Shown piece after piece: positions 27,287 through 36,018 of a stretch of 64,000 bases of DNA. The notes below the pieces were generated by a model. The model was not told the origin of the DNA. It saw only the letters and a program-made list of their open reading frames with translations, and ran no database searches. Every line of letters starts with the position of its first letter. Positions within the stretch are counted from its first letter, which is position 1. The translations under genes and the position numbers were made by a program. The DNA is from Cereibacter azotoformans (GTDB lineage: Bacteria > Pseudomonadota > Alphaproteobacteria > Rhodobacterales > Rhodobacteraceae), in NCBI GenBank assembly GCA_017599285.1, contig JAGFXX010000001.1:1488001-1552000 (forward strand). Reading direction: 5' to 3'.

Positions 27287-28387
27287 ATGACGATCAAACT
27301 TGCACTGGCTGCTTCGGTCAGCCTTGTGGCGGTCGCCGCCGCCTCGGGGGCCAGCGCGCAAAGCGCCGAACTCGTGGAGGCCGCGAAGGCTGAAGGCATG
27401 CTGACCACGATCGCCCTGCCCCACAACTGGTGCGGCTATGGCGACGTGATCGCGGGCTTCAAGGCCAAGTATCCCGAGATCACCGTGAACGAGCTGAACC
27501 CCGACGCGGGCTCGGCCGACGAACTGGAGGCGATCCGGGCGAACAAGGACAACAAGGGCCCGCAGGCGCCCGACGTGATCGACGTGGGCCTCGCCTTCGG
27601 GCCGCAGGCCAAGGACGAGGGGCTGATCGTTCCCTACAAGGTCGAGACCTGGGACGAGATCCCCGACGAGATCAAGGATGCCGACGGCTACTGGTATGGC
27701 GACTATTACGGCGTCATGTCCTTCGGCGTGAACACCGACCTCGTGACCGAGGTGCCGACGAGCTGGACCGCCCTTCTGGACAGCCAGTATGCGAACGCTT
27801 TTGCGCTGGCGGGCGATCCGCGCGCCTCGAACCAGGCGATCCTTGCCGTGATGTCGGCCGGTGTCGCGGCCGGCGCCGAGCCGGGCGAGGCTTCGGCGCA
27901 GAAGGGGCTCGAGTTCTTCGGCGAGCTGAACAAGGCGGGCGGCTTCGTTCCGGTGATCGGCAAGGCGGGCACCATTGCCCAGGGCCAGACGCCGATTGTC
28001 GCAGCCTGGGACTACAACCTGCTCTCGTGGCGCGACGAGCTGAAGGGCAACCCGCCGCTCGAGGTCATCATCCCCGAGGGCCCGAGCCTCGCCGGCGTCT
28101 ATGTCCAGGCGATCTCGGCCTATGCGCCGCATCCGAACGCGGCCAAGCTCTGGATGGAATATCTCTATTCGGACGAAGGTCAGCTGGGCTGGCTCAAGGG
28201 CTACTGCCACCCCGCCCGCTTCAACGCGATGGTCGAGGCCGGCAAGGTCCCGCAGGAGCTGCTCGACGCGCTGCCGCCGGCCGAGGGCTACGCCCGCGCG
28301 GTCTTCCCGACCATCGAGCAGCAGGAGGCCAACAAGGCGGCCGTCACCGCCGGCTGGGATGGTGTCGTCGGCGCCAACGTCCAGTAA
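27287..28387 (+). CDS. ABC transporter substrate-binding protein (polyamine/iron type)
   Basis: A 366-residue periplasmic solute-binding protein of family 1 with a cleavable signal peptide ending ASGASAQ (about residue 25). The layout (VIAGFKAKYPEITVNE near 55, then PDVIDVG near 96) is that of spermidine/putrescine, Fe3+ or aminoethylphosphonate binders; the ligand cannot be decided. A GGGAGAAAG ribosome site precedes the ATG. First gene of an operon with two permeases and an ATPase, separated from them by a hairpin, and divergent from the nucleoside transporter. Confidence 0.88.
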   Translation: MTIKLALAASVSLVAVAAASGASAQSAELVEAAKAEGMLTTIALPHNWCGYGDVIAGFKAKYPEITVNELNPDAGSADELEAIRANKDNKGPQAPDVIDVGLAFGPQAKDEGLIVPYKVETWDEIPDEIKDADGYWYGDYYGVMSFGVNTDLVTEVPTSWTALLDSQYANAFALAGDPRASNQAILAVMSAGVAAGAEPGEASAQKGLEFFGELNKAGGFVPVIGKAGTIAQGQTPIVAAWDYNLLSWRDELKGNPPLEVIIPEGPSLAGVYVQAISAYAPHPNAAKLWMEYLYSDEGQLGWLKGYCHPARFNAMVEAGKVPQELLDALPPAEGYARAVFPTIEQQEANKAAVTAGWDGVVGANVQ

Positions 28388-28397
28388 CGCAAGCGCC

Positions 28398-28422
28398 GGC
28401 CCTCGCCCTGCGGGCGGGGGCC
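28398..28422 (+). terminator. Hairpin between binding-protein and permease genes
   Basis: An 11-base-pair stem (left arm 28398-28408, right arm 28412-28422, one G-T pair) with a TGC loop follows the binding-protein stop by 10 bases. There is no T run, so it is more likely an attenuator or mRNA-stabilising hairpin that leaves more binding protein than permease. Confidence 0.6.
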
Positions 28423-28533
28423 TTCGCTCCGGGGGCTCGAGGCGTCCGCGCGCTGTTGGAACGGCCGCGCGCGCCCCGAGCTTCTTCCGCCTTCGCCCGT
28501 CTGGCGGAGGCTTCCTCGCCTGACGGACCCTGC

Positions 28534-29415
28534 ATGACCGACCTGCCCCCGCCGAGCGCCCGACGCCGCGTCTCGCTGCCGCTGAACTGGTTCGGCGTGG
28601 CGCCCTTCCTGCTGTTCGCGCTGCTGTTCCTGTTCCTTCCGACGATGCATATCGTGCTCGGCGCCTTCCGCACGCCGGCGGGCGACTTCACGCTTGCCAA
28701 CATCAGAGGGCTCTTCACGCCCTCGATCATGAACGCCTTCTGGATCTCGATCCGGATCAGCCTGGTGACAGCCCTGCTCGGCTGCGTCGCGGGCTTCCTG
28801 ATCGCCGCGGCCGTGACGCGCGGCCCCCTGCCCAAACCGCTGCGCGGCTTCGCGCTGACCTTCTCGGGGGTGGCGTCGAACTTCGCGGGCGTACCGCTCG
28901 CCTTCGCCTTCATCGCGACGCTGGGCCGGTTGGGCTTTCTCACCGTGATCCTGCGCGACTGGTTCGGCTTCAACCTCTATGGGACGGGGTTCAACCTGAT
29001 CAGCTTCCTCGGGCTGACCCTGACCTACCTCTATTTCCAGATCCCGCTGATGATCCTCATCATCACGCCCGCCCTTGACGGGCTGAAGCGCGAGTGGCGC
29101 GAGGCGGCCGAGACGCTGGGCGCGACGGGCGCGCAGTACTGGCGGATGGTGGCGCTGCCGGTGCTCTGGCCCTCGTTCCTCGGCACCTTTGCGCTGCTCT
29201 TTGCCAACAGCTTCGGGGCGGTGGCGACCGCCATGGCCTTGACCGGATCGCAACTGTCGATCGTGCCGATCATCCTCTTCGCGCAGATCCGCGGCGACGT
29301 GCTGCAGGATCCGCACCTCGGCTATGCCATCGCCTTCGGGATGATCGTGCTCACGGGCCTTGCCAACCTCGTCTATATCGTGCTGCGCACGCGGGCCGAG
29401 AGGTGGGTGAAATGA
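28534..29415 (+). CDS. ABC transporter permease (polyamine/iron type), first
   Basis: A 293-residue permease with about six membrane segments and the EAA loop EAAETLGATGAQYWRMVALP near residue 190, which contacts the ATPase. A GGACC ribosome site precedes the ATG at 28534; the frame is open far upstream but that part is antisense-like noise over the binding-protein gene. The stop overlaps the next permease start (ATGA). Confidence 0.9.
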   Translation: MTDLPPPSARRRVSLPLNWFGVAPFLLFALLFLFLPTMHIVLGAFRTPAGDFTLANIRGLFTPSIMNAFWISIRISLVTALLGCVAGFLIAAAVTRGPLPKPLRGFALTFSGVASNFAGVPLAFAFIATLGRLGFLTVILRDWFGFNLYGTGFNLISFLGLTLTYLYFQIPLMILIITPALDGLKREWREAAETLGATGAQYWRMVALPVLWPSFLGTFALLFANSFGAVATAMALTGSQLSIVPIILFAQIRGDVLQDPHLGYAIAFGMIVLTGLANLVYIVLRTRAERWVK

Positions 29416-30203
29416 GGTCGGCCAAGCTCTGGTCCTGGATCGCGCTGATCGCGGGCATCCTCTATTTCTTCCTGCCGCTGATCGGGATGTTCGAATTCTC
29501 GCTGCGGGCGCGCCGCGGGGAATACAGCTTCGACGCCTATGCCAACGTGCTGGGCGATCCGGCCTTCCGCGCGACCTTCGGCTATTCGGTGCTGATGGCG
29601 CTCTTCACCATCGCCTTCGGCATCCTGCTCGTCGTGCCCACCGTCTTCTGGGTCCGGCTGAAGCTGCCCCGCTGGCGCCCGGTGATCGAGTTCATCACGC
29701 TTCTGCCGCTGGTGATCCCGCCCATCGTCATCGTCTTCGGCTACATCCGGCTCTACAACACCTCGAGCTGGCTGCCGCTGACCGGCAGCGCGATGGGGAC
29801 GAACCTGCTTCTGATGTTCGGCTACACGATGCTGGCGCTGCCCTACATGTATCGTGCGGTGGATACGGGCCTGCGCACCATCGACGTGCAGACCCTGACC
29901 GAGGCGGCGCAAAGCCTCGGTGCGGGCTGGATCACCATCATCGCGCGGCTGATCCTGCCCAACGTGCTGGTGGCGGTCCTGTCGGGGGCCTTCCTCACCT
30001 TCGCCATCGTGATCGGCGAGTTCGTGCTGGCGGCGCTGCTGAACCGCCCGGCCTTTGGCCCCTACATGGTCTGGATGGGCGCCAACAAGGCCTACGAGCC
30101 GGCGGCGCTGGCCGTGATCGCCTTTGTCGTCACCTGGGCCTGCATGGCGCTGATCCAGCTGGTGACCCGCCTGTCGAAACACACCCGAGCCCAACAAAGA
30201 TGA
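29412..30203 (+). CDS. ABC transporter permease (polyamine/iron type), second
   Basis: A 263-residue PotC-like permease with about six membrane segments and the EAA loop EAAQSLGAGWITIIARLILP near residue 165. Start ATG at 29412 overlaps the previous gene by four bases. It is followed 16 bases later by the ATPase gene, completing a typical SBP-permease-permease-ATPase importer. Confidence 0.9.
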   Translation: MRSAKLWSWIALIAGILYFFLPLIGMFEFSLRARRGEYSFDAYANVLGDPAFRATFGYSVLMALFTIAFGILLVVPTVFWVRLKLPRWRPVIEFITLLPLVIPPIVIVFGYIRLYNTSSWLPLTGSAMGTNLLLMFGYTMLALPYMYRAVDTGLRTIDVQTLTEAAQSLGAGWITIIARLILPNVLVAVLSGAFLTFAIVIGEFVLAALLNRPAFGPYMVWMGANKAYEPAALAVIAFVVTWACMALIQLVTRLSKHTRAQQR

Positions 30204-30219
30204 GTAGGAACACAGCCTG

Positions 30220-31278
30220 ATGGCCTTCCTGGAGATCGCCCGGCTGGAGAAATCCTTCGGCCCCCTGCGCGTCGTGCGCGACTTCAACCTGACCGTCGAG
30301 CAGGGAGAGTTCGTCTCGCTGCTCGGGCCCTCGGGCTGCGGCAAGACCACCGTCCTGCGCATGGTGGCGGGTTTCGAGATGCCCGACCAGGGCGCCATCC
30401 GCATCGAGGGCAAGGATGTCGTCCGCCAGCGCCCGAACGCGCGCAAGATCGGCATGGTCTTTCAGGCCTACGCGCTCTTTCCCAACCTGACCGTCGCGCA
30501 GAACGTGGGCTTCGGGCTGAAGGTCGCCGGTGTGCCGCGCCGCGAGGCGGTCGAGCGGGTGGCCGAGATGCTGGCGCTGATCGGCCTGCCCGATCTGGGC
30601 GCGCGCTACCCGTTCCAGCTCTCGGGCGGGCAGCAGCAGCGCGTGGCGCTGGCCCGCGCGCTGGCCGTGCGGCCGCGCGTGCTGCTGCTGGACGAGCCGC
30701 TCTCGGCGCTCGACGCCAAGATCCGGGTGAGCCTGCGCACCGAGATCCGCGCCATCCAGCAGCGGCTGGGCATCACCACCATCTTCGTGACCCACGATCA
30801 GGAAGAGGCCCTGTCGATGTCCGACCGGATCGTGGTGATGAACGGCGGCATCGCCGAGCAGGTGGGCACCCCCTTCGAGATCTACAACCACCCGACGACC
30901 AAGTTCGTGGCCAACTTCGTGGGCACGATCAGCACGCTCGTGGCCGAGGTCGAGGATCCGGCGGCGGGAGAGGTCCGCGTCGCGGGCCAGACGATCCGCC
31001 TGCCCCAGCCGGTCGAGGCGCCGCGCGGTGGCCGCATCGGGCTCGCGCTCCGCCCCGAGGCGCTGCATCTCGGGCCCGGCGACGGGCGCGACACGATGCT
31101 GCCCGCAACCATCGCCGACGTGCAGTTCCTGGGCAGCGTGATCCGCCTGCAACTGCACACGGGCGGCACGACGGTTGCTCTCGACACGTTCAACCGGCCC
31201 GATCTGCCCCCGCCGCAGGTGGGCGCCCATACGCAGGTCAGTTTCGCGGCCCGCGACGTGATCGTGCTCGAGCACTGA
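30220..31278 (+). CDS. ABC transporter ATPase (PotA/FbpC type)
   Basis: A 352-residue ATPase with Walker A GPSGCGKTT near residue 38, a Q-loop VFQAYALFP, signature LSGGQQQRVALARAL near 137 and Walker B VLLLDEPLSALD, followed by a C-terminal TOBE regulatory domain (about 280-350). This is the architecture of polyamine, Fe3+ and 2-aminoethylphosphonate importers. It ends the operon that starts at 27287. Confidence 0.93.
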   Translation: MAFLEIARLEKSFGPLRVVRDFNLTVEQGEFVSLLGPSGCGKTTVLRMVAGFEMPDQGAIRIEGKDVVRQRPNARKIGMVFQAYALFPNLTVAQNVGFGLKVAGVPRREAVERVAEMLALIGLPDLGARYPFQLSGGQQQRVALARALAVRPRVLLLDEPLSALDAKIRVSLRTEIRAIQQRLGITTIFVTHDQEEALSMSDRIVVMNGGIAEQVGTPFEIYNHPTTKFVANFVGTISTLVAEVEDPAAGEVRVAGQTIRLPQPVEAPRGGRIGLALRPEALHLGPGDGRDTMLPATIADVQFLGSVIRLQLHTGGTTVALDTFNRPDLPPPQVGAHTQVSFAARDVIVLEH

Positions 31279-31334
31279 GGCGGCCGGGGAACCTGTTCCG
31301 CCCTCGTGGCCTTCCTTCGGAAAGGGAGGCGCCG

Positions 31335-31763
31335 ATGGACAGACGGATCATCCTGGACGGGCTGGTGGAGTTCGAGACGCTCGCGTTGCGCGGCGGGATC
31401 AGGATCGAGCTGTCGGACGAGGACGAGCGCCTCACGGTCGTGACCGAGTTCGAGGAGGCCGACCCCGACTCGCCCGCAGGCTTCCGCCTGCTCGACCTGA
31501 GGCAGGAGTTCGAGGTGCGCGGCCGGCTCTGCGAGGCCGGCATCGTGCTGAACGCGGGCGGCATGTACGCCACCTGCGTGGCGGGGCGGCTCGGGCGCTA
31601 TGTCGCCGAGCGGCTCGTCGAGGTGCAGGAGACGGAAGGAACGGTGCAGGAGCGGCTTGCCGCCGCACGGGATTGTCTTCTGCGCCACGCGGACGACCAT
31701 GAGGAAGAGGTGCGGCAGGCCCTGGTGCGCTGCGCCTTCCTGGGCCGGACGCTGGCCGACTGA
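31335..31763 (+). CDS. Unknown 142-residue acidic protein
   Basis: I do not recognise this protein. It has 142 residues, no signal peptide or membrane segment, and is rich in Glu, Arg and Leu. The N-terminal half looks beta/alpha (LVEFETLALRGGIRIELSDEDERLTVVTEF), and the C-terminal half looks helical and acidic, with cysteines at about positions 69, 81, 112 and 130. A GGGAGG ribosome site precedes the ATG. It lies 57 bases after an ABC ATPase gene and 39 bases before an aldo/keto reductase gene, so it may be co-transcribed with either. Confidence 0.6.
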   Translation: MDRRIILDGLVEFETLALRGGIRIELSDEDERLTVVTEFEEADPDSPAGFRLLDLRQEFEVRGRLCEAGIVLNAGGMYATCVAGRLGRYVAERLVEVQETEGTVQERLAAARDCLLRHADDHEEEVRQALVRCAFLGRTLAD

Positions 31764-31802
31764 AAGCGGGCGCGGCGGGGGCCGCGCAGGCAGGAGGATC
31801 TG

Positions 31803-32828
31803 ATGCGATTGGCAATGCGTGACTTTCACCGGGCGGGGCGCCCGCTCCGTTTCACGAGTCTCGGCCTCGGCACGTCGCCGCTCGGCAATCTCTACCGGGC
31901 GATTTCGGACGCCGAGGCGCAGGCGCTGCTCGAACGCGCCTGGGCAAGCGGGGTGCGCTACTTCGACACCGCGCCGCTCTACGGCTACGGGCTGGCCGAA
32001 GAGCGGCTGGGCCGGTTCCTCGCGGACAAGCCGCGGTCGGAGCATGTGGTCTCGACCAAGGTGGGCCGGCTCCTGCGGCCGGTCGAGCCGGGCGAGAAAC
32101 GCGACGGGCTGGGCAAGTTCTTCGAGGTGCCCGAGCGCAAGGAGCGGTTCGACTACGGCTATGACGGGGTGATGCGGTCGCTCGAAGCCTCTCTGGGCCG
32201 CTTGGGCCTCGACCGGGTGGACATGCTCTTTGTCCATGATCTCGACCTCTTCACCCACCGCTCGCAGGAGGCGCTCGAGGCGAGGCTGGCCGAGTTCATG
32301 CAGGGCGGCTACCGGGCGCTGGTGGAGTTGCGCGACCAGGGCGTGATCGCGGCCTTCGGCGCCGGCGTGAACGAGTGGCAGCCCTGCCAGTGGCTGGCCG
32401 AGCGGGGCGACTTCGACCTGTTCCTGCTCGCCGGGCGCTACACTCTCCTCGAGCAGGAGGCGCTCGAGAGCTTCCTGCCGATGGCGGAAGAGCGTGGCAT
32501 CGGCATCGTCATCGGCGGGCCCTACAATTCCGGCGTGCTGGCCACCGGGCCCCGGCCCGGCTCGTTCTACGACTACCGGCTGGCGCCGCAGGCGGTTCTG
32601 GACCGCGTGGCGCAGATCCACACGATCTGCGAGCGCTGGGGCGTGCGGATGTTCGAGGCGGCCTTCCAGTTCCCGCTGCGCCATCCGGCCGTGCTCTCGG
32701 TGATCCCCGGCTCGCAGTCCATCACCGAAGTGCTGGAGAACCGCATCGCGGCCGACGCCGAACTTCCCGATGGTCTCTGGCAGGATCTGAAGGAGGCGGG
32801 CCTCCTCCACCCTCTGGCCCCGGTCTGA
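31803..32828 (+). CDS. Aldo/keto reductase (D-threo-aldose dehydrogenase-like)
   Basis: A 341-residue NAD(P)-linked oxidoreductase of the aldo/keto reductase superfamily. FDTAPLYGYGLAEERLG (near residue 57) carries the catalytic Asp and Tyr, STKVGRLL supplies the Lys, and VHDLD the usual His. The opening SLGLGTSPLGNLY and the size fit the D-threo-aldose/L-fucose dehydrogenase branch. An AGGAGG ribosome site lies 5 bases before the ATG. Substrate is not certain. Confidence 0.85.
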   Translation: MRLAMRDFHRAGRPLRFTSLGLGTSPLGNLYRAISDAEAQALLERAWASGVRYFDTAPLYGYGLAEERLGRFLADKPRSEHVVSTKVGRLLRPVEPGEKRDGLGKFFEVPERKERFDYGYDGVMRSLEASLGRLGLDRVDMLFVHDLDLFTHRSQEALEARLAEFMQGGYRALVELRDQGVIAAFGAGVNEWQPCQWLAERGDFDLFLLAGRYTLLEQEALESFLPMAEERGIGIVIGGPYNSGVLATGPRPGSFYDYRLAPQAVLDRVAQIHTICERWGVRMFEAAFQFPLRHPAVLSVIPGSQSITEVLENRIAADAELPDGLWQDLKEAGLLHPLAPV

Positions 32829-32915
32829 TCCGGTCGCCCGCCGCCGACCGGGGCAGCCTCCATGCGACAGGGGGCCCCGGCATCCGCCGCGACGGGCTGA
32901 TTTTCGGGGCGTTCC

Positions 32916-33349
<434 letters not shown>

Positions 33350-33355
<6 letters not shown>

Positions 33356-33850
33356 CCCAACTCTCCTCCTCCCCCACGGTGGCTCGGCCTGACCCCCACC
33401 CCCCAAAGCTGGCCCCGCACCCCCAGGGCCGTCCCCGCGGCCCGGCTGGACGAACCGCCTTCGGGCGCGCGTGTGGCGGTGGCGGGCCTGGTCCTCGTGC
33501 GCCAGAGGCCGGGAACGGCAAGGGGCGTGATCTTCCTCACGCTCGAGGATGAGACCGGCGTGGTCAATGTGGTGGTCCGGGCCGGCATCTACGAGCGTTT
33601 CCGCCGTGAGGTGGTTGCGGGAAGGCTCCTGCGCGTGACGGGCCGCCTCCAGCGCGAGGGGAAAGTGGTGCATGTGGTGGCAGAGGAGATCGAGGATCTC
33701 TCGCACCTGCTCGACAGCCTTCTGCATGACGAAGCCTGCACGCTCCCGCCACCGCACGACGAACCGGCCGAGCGTCCACCGCACGATCTGGAAGCGCGGG
33801 TCGCTGCCGATCCGGCCAGGGTAGGAGATGGCCTGCCTCGCGCGGCGTAA
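33350..33850 (+). pseudogene. Remnant of error-prone DNA polymerase DnaE2: C-terminal OB-fold only
   Basis: The 166-codon frame encodes, from about residue 30, the OB-fold/tRNA-anticodon domain that ends DnaE2 (ImuC) polymerases: AGLVLVRQRPGTARGVIFLT, LEDETGVVNVVV, then RLLRVTGRLQREGKVVHVVA. The polymerase, PHP and thumb domains are absent (DnaE2 is over 1000 residues), and the usual Ser-Arg-Asp-Phe-His terminus is missing. The first ATG at 33350 lies inside the LexA box, so the true start, if translated, may be later. It is either a deletion stump of an SOS cassette or a small protein made from it. Confidence 0.6.
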
Positions 33851-34028
33851 GGGAAGACCGAGTTTTCCTCTGTTTCGACCGGACGCTTGGGCCTGGCAGA
33901 TGCCCGCCGGCGGTGGTTGGGGGCTGCCGATCCTCGGCCTCGTGACCGTGGGGCTCGGCATCCTGCACAGCGCGCGGGGCGCCGAGGCCGCGCATCCGGC
34001 CCCGACGCCCGCGATAGCCGACTCCTGA
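33828..34028 (+). CDS. Possible small membrane protein (weak)
   Basis: A 66-codon frame overlapping the end of the DnaE2 remnant by 23 bases. It has a basic N-terminus and one hydrophobic stretch (WGLPILGLVTVGLGILH, about residues 31-47) that could span the membrane. A GGAG is present but abuts the ATG, which is poor spacing. A terminator-like hairpin follows at 34084. It may be chance coding. Confidence 0.25.
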   Translation: MACLARRKGRPSFPLFRPDAWAWQMPAGGGWGLPILGLVTVGLGILHSARGAEAAHPAPTPAIADS

Positions 34029-34083
34029 TACGCCTGCCTGCCGGAGCCGCGCACCCGCGTTTTCCTGCCGCTCCGTCGTGGCT

Positions 34084-34110
34084 GGGACCGGTTGCGACCG
34101 GCCCCTTTTT
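34084..34110 (+). terminator. Rho-independent terminator candidate
   Basis: GGGACCGGT (34084-34092), loop TGCG, ACCGGCCCC (34097-34105) and five T residues form a nine-pair stem with one mismatch plus T run. It would end rightward transcription from the LexA-box promoter. Confidence 0.65.
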
Positions 34111-34421
34111 CCGTTTGCAATCCCCGGTGCCGCGGCGAGCGTCCGGGCCGCGCCCCTCATCCGGCCGGTCCCCGGTCCACCCCCACTGCCACCCGTTGAG
34201 CAAAGACGAGGAAGCCGCCGCCATGTTGTCGGAGGCTTATGCGCATGCTCCGACTGAGCCAAAAGCAAGAGCGAACAAGGCATTTAGGCTCCAGACTTCG
34301 GTAACGGGTCCGTCCCGGTCAAGCCGTTTTGCGCATGGGGATGTGCCGCCGAACGGCGATTTTCTGCCTTGAGCAAGTGATCTGCCTCCCTGTTCGGCGG
34401 CCTTCGACTGAGATCGCCCCG

Positions 34422-34470
34422 GGTGCATGCTTCGGTCCGTGGTCGGCGCGAAGGCCGCCAACATGATGCT
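34422..34470 (-). repeat. Conserved non-coding block downstream of IS110-type transposase, copy 1
   Basis: Read on the minus strand, this block contains GCGCCGACCACGGAC, one variable base and GAAGCATG, preceded by GGCGGC and a GCATC-TGT element. The same run occurs at 42911-42953 beyond the second IS110-type transposase. It begins about 146 bases after the transposase stop. It could be part of the guide (bridge/seek) RNA or of the element end. Confidence 0.55.
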
Positions 34471-34615
34471 GGTTCAATGCAGTTTCGGTGTGCCCATCTC
34501 ATTGGCGTGCTCGATGCTATCGGCATCAGTCCTGAGCACGGCATCACCGGAACCGCGTCCCGTGGGGACCTCGAAGGCCCGCGATCAGGCGGGCAGCGGT
34601 CTGGAACCTCTATCT

Positions 34616-35647
34616 TCAGCCGGCAGGAAACACCGGAAGATCGAAGCGGAAGTCGGTGTCGTCCTTCCACATGCGGTGCAGGATCACGGCGATGCGCCGC
34701 GCCAGTGCAACCATTGCGCGCTTGGCACCACGACGGCGCGCGAGTTTCGCCGCCCAGCTTCGCAGCCAGTTCGCCCTCCCGCGATGCATCATGACGGTGG
34801 CAGCCTGACAGAGCGCGCGTCGAAGATTGACGTCGCCCGCCTTGGTGATCCCGCCAGAGACATCGCGCTCGCCCGATTGGTTGCGAGACGGCGTCAGGCC
34901 GACCCACGGCCCGACCTTCTTCGAGGACGTGAATCGAGCCGGGTCGTCGACAGCGGATCGATAGGTCAGTGCCACGACCGCGCCAATCCCGGGCATCGAC
35001 ATGAGGCGCAGACAGACCGGATCCTCATGGGCGAGTTGGCGGACGAGGCGTTCAAGGCCCGCCAGCTCACGCCGCAGCGCCGAGCGTGCGCGGAGCATGG
35101 GTTCGGTCGCCGCTATCAGCATCGGGTTTCCCGCAGCCAGTTCGCGGATCCGCTGTTCGAACCCGCCACGCGATATGGTGCCGACCTTGAGCCCGAAGTT
35201 CCGCAGCAGCCCGCGCAGGGACATTTCCAGAGTGATGAACCCCTGTTGCACAGCCTTGCGGGCGCTGAGCACCGCGCGGACCTCCTGTGCAGACACCGAT
35301 TTGCAGTGAACCGGCCGGAACCAGCCGAGATGCAACAGACGCGCGATGCCCTCCGCGTCCCGGCGATCGGTCTTGATCGGCATGGCCTTCAGTGCGCCCT
35401 TCACCTGCCGGGTCTCCATCAGCACGACGTCCAGTCCCGCCCCGGTCAGCCCGCGGTGCAGCCATTGCGACAGGGGGCCGGCTTCAAGGCCGATGGCGGC
35501 GATGGTGCCGTCCTGGTCCCCAATCCAGCGCGCCAGCGCTTCCGGCTCGCTGGCTGCCTGCGCCTCCCTCACGATCTTCCCATGCTCGTTGATCACGCAG
35601 ATCGCGGTCTTCTCCAGCGATACGTCCAGTCCGACAAACAGCTTCAT
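34616..35647 (-). CDS. IS110-family transposase (copy 1)
   Basis: A 343-residue DEDD recombinase. The RuvC-like N-terminus begins FVGLDVS (Asp8) and continues with IGLEAG and KTDRRDAEGIA (Asp94/Asp97 region). The C-terminal Tnp_IS116/IS110/IS902 domain contains MPGIGAVVALTYRS and the serine region RNQSGERD. It appears full length and intact. These enzymes cut and join DNA guided by an element-encoded RNA. It is clearly homologous to, but not identical with, the copy at 41677-42729. Confidence 0.95.
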   Translation of the reverse strand: MKLFVGLDVSLEKTAICVINEHGKIVREAQAASEPEALARWIGDQDGTIAAIGLEAGPLSQWLHRGLTGAGLDVVLMETRQVKGALKAMPIKTDRRDAEGIARLLHLGWFRPVHCKSVSAQEVRAVLSARKAVQQGFITLEMSLRGLLRNFGLKVGTISRGGFEQRIRELAAGNPMLIAATEPMLRARSALRRELAGLERLVRQLAHEDPVCLRLMSMPGIGAVVALTYRSAVDDPARFTSSKKVGPWVGLTPSRNQSGERDVSGGITKAGDVNLRRALCQAATVMMHRGRANWLRSWAAKLARRRGAKRAMVALARRIAVILHRMWKDDTDFRFDLPVFPAG

Positions 35648-35759
35648 CCCGCAGTCCTCCCGATGGATCCGATACGGGAATGGCGCCAGCGTGCCCTCGA
35701 TTTGGCAACGGGTACGGGCAGGTCGCGACGCAGGCCCCGTTACGGCATCTCATTGCGTT

Positions 35760-35893
35760 TCAGAGCCCGAACAGGCCGATGGCTGCGAGTGCGATAGCAG
35801 AGAAGAACGTCTCCGGGCTGCGGTCGTATCGGGTGGCAACGCGCCTCCAGTCCTTCAGCCGACCGCACATGATCTCGATGCGATTGTGCGCAC
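35760..35893 (-). pseudogene. IS5-family transposase, C-terminal fragment
   Basis: The last about 43 codons of an IS5-type transposase remain: NRIEIMCGRLKDWRRVATRY, then DRSPETFFSAIALAAIGLF and a stop at 35760. Family members have this RIExMFGRLKDWRR...TRYDR ending. The 5' part is lost at about 35893, where the IS21 element begins, so the gene was cut by that insertion and its other half has since been removed. Confidence 0.8.
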
Positions 35894-36018
35894 ACCGGGG
35901 TCATCCGGTCGCGGATTCCGGGGTGCCCGATCGCTCCGAGATCCTGCCGTAGGACACGCTGCTGGGCGATCGCAGCGGGTTAGCCTTGCCGTCCTGGAGG
36001 ACGAGCAGGGAGCCCAGG

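Larger units (their letters stand above)
34029..34615. other. Non-coding stretch: terminator, hairpin and 3' flank of an IS110-type element
   Basis: No gene is visible. It contains the terminator at 34084-34110, a hairpin with arms GTCGGAG (34228-34234) and CTCCGAC (34248-34254) around an ATGCGCAT palindrome, and, from about 34378 rightwards, what I take to be the 3' non-coding part of the IS110-type element, including the block at 34422-34470. Confidence 0.5.
34378..35750 (-). mobile_element. IS110-type insertion sequence, copy 1 (ends approximate)
   Basis: One intact transposase with a short 5' flank and a longer 3' flank. IS110-family elements lack clear inverted repeats, so ends are estimated: the left limit from a GATCAC shared with the second copy near its end, the right limit from the broken IS5 gene that resumes at 35760. 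The long 3' flank suggests the IS1111 subgroup. Confidence 0.55.

Noticed and set aside
34228..34254. Hairpin with arms GTCGGAG/CTCCGAC as a terminator or riboswitch
   Set aside because: No T run and no downstream gene in the proper direction; it more likely belongs to an element border or its target.
34427..35797. Plus-strand open frame opposite IS110 copy 1
   Set aside because: The minus-strand frame is an unmistakable transposase; the plus-strand frame is its shadow.
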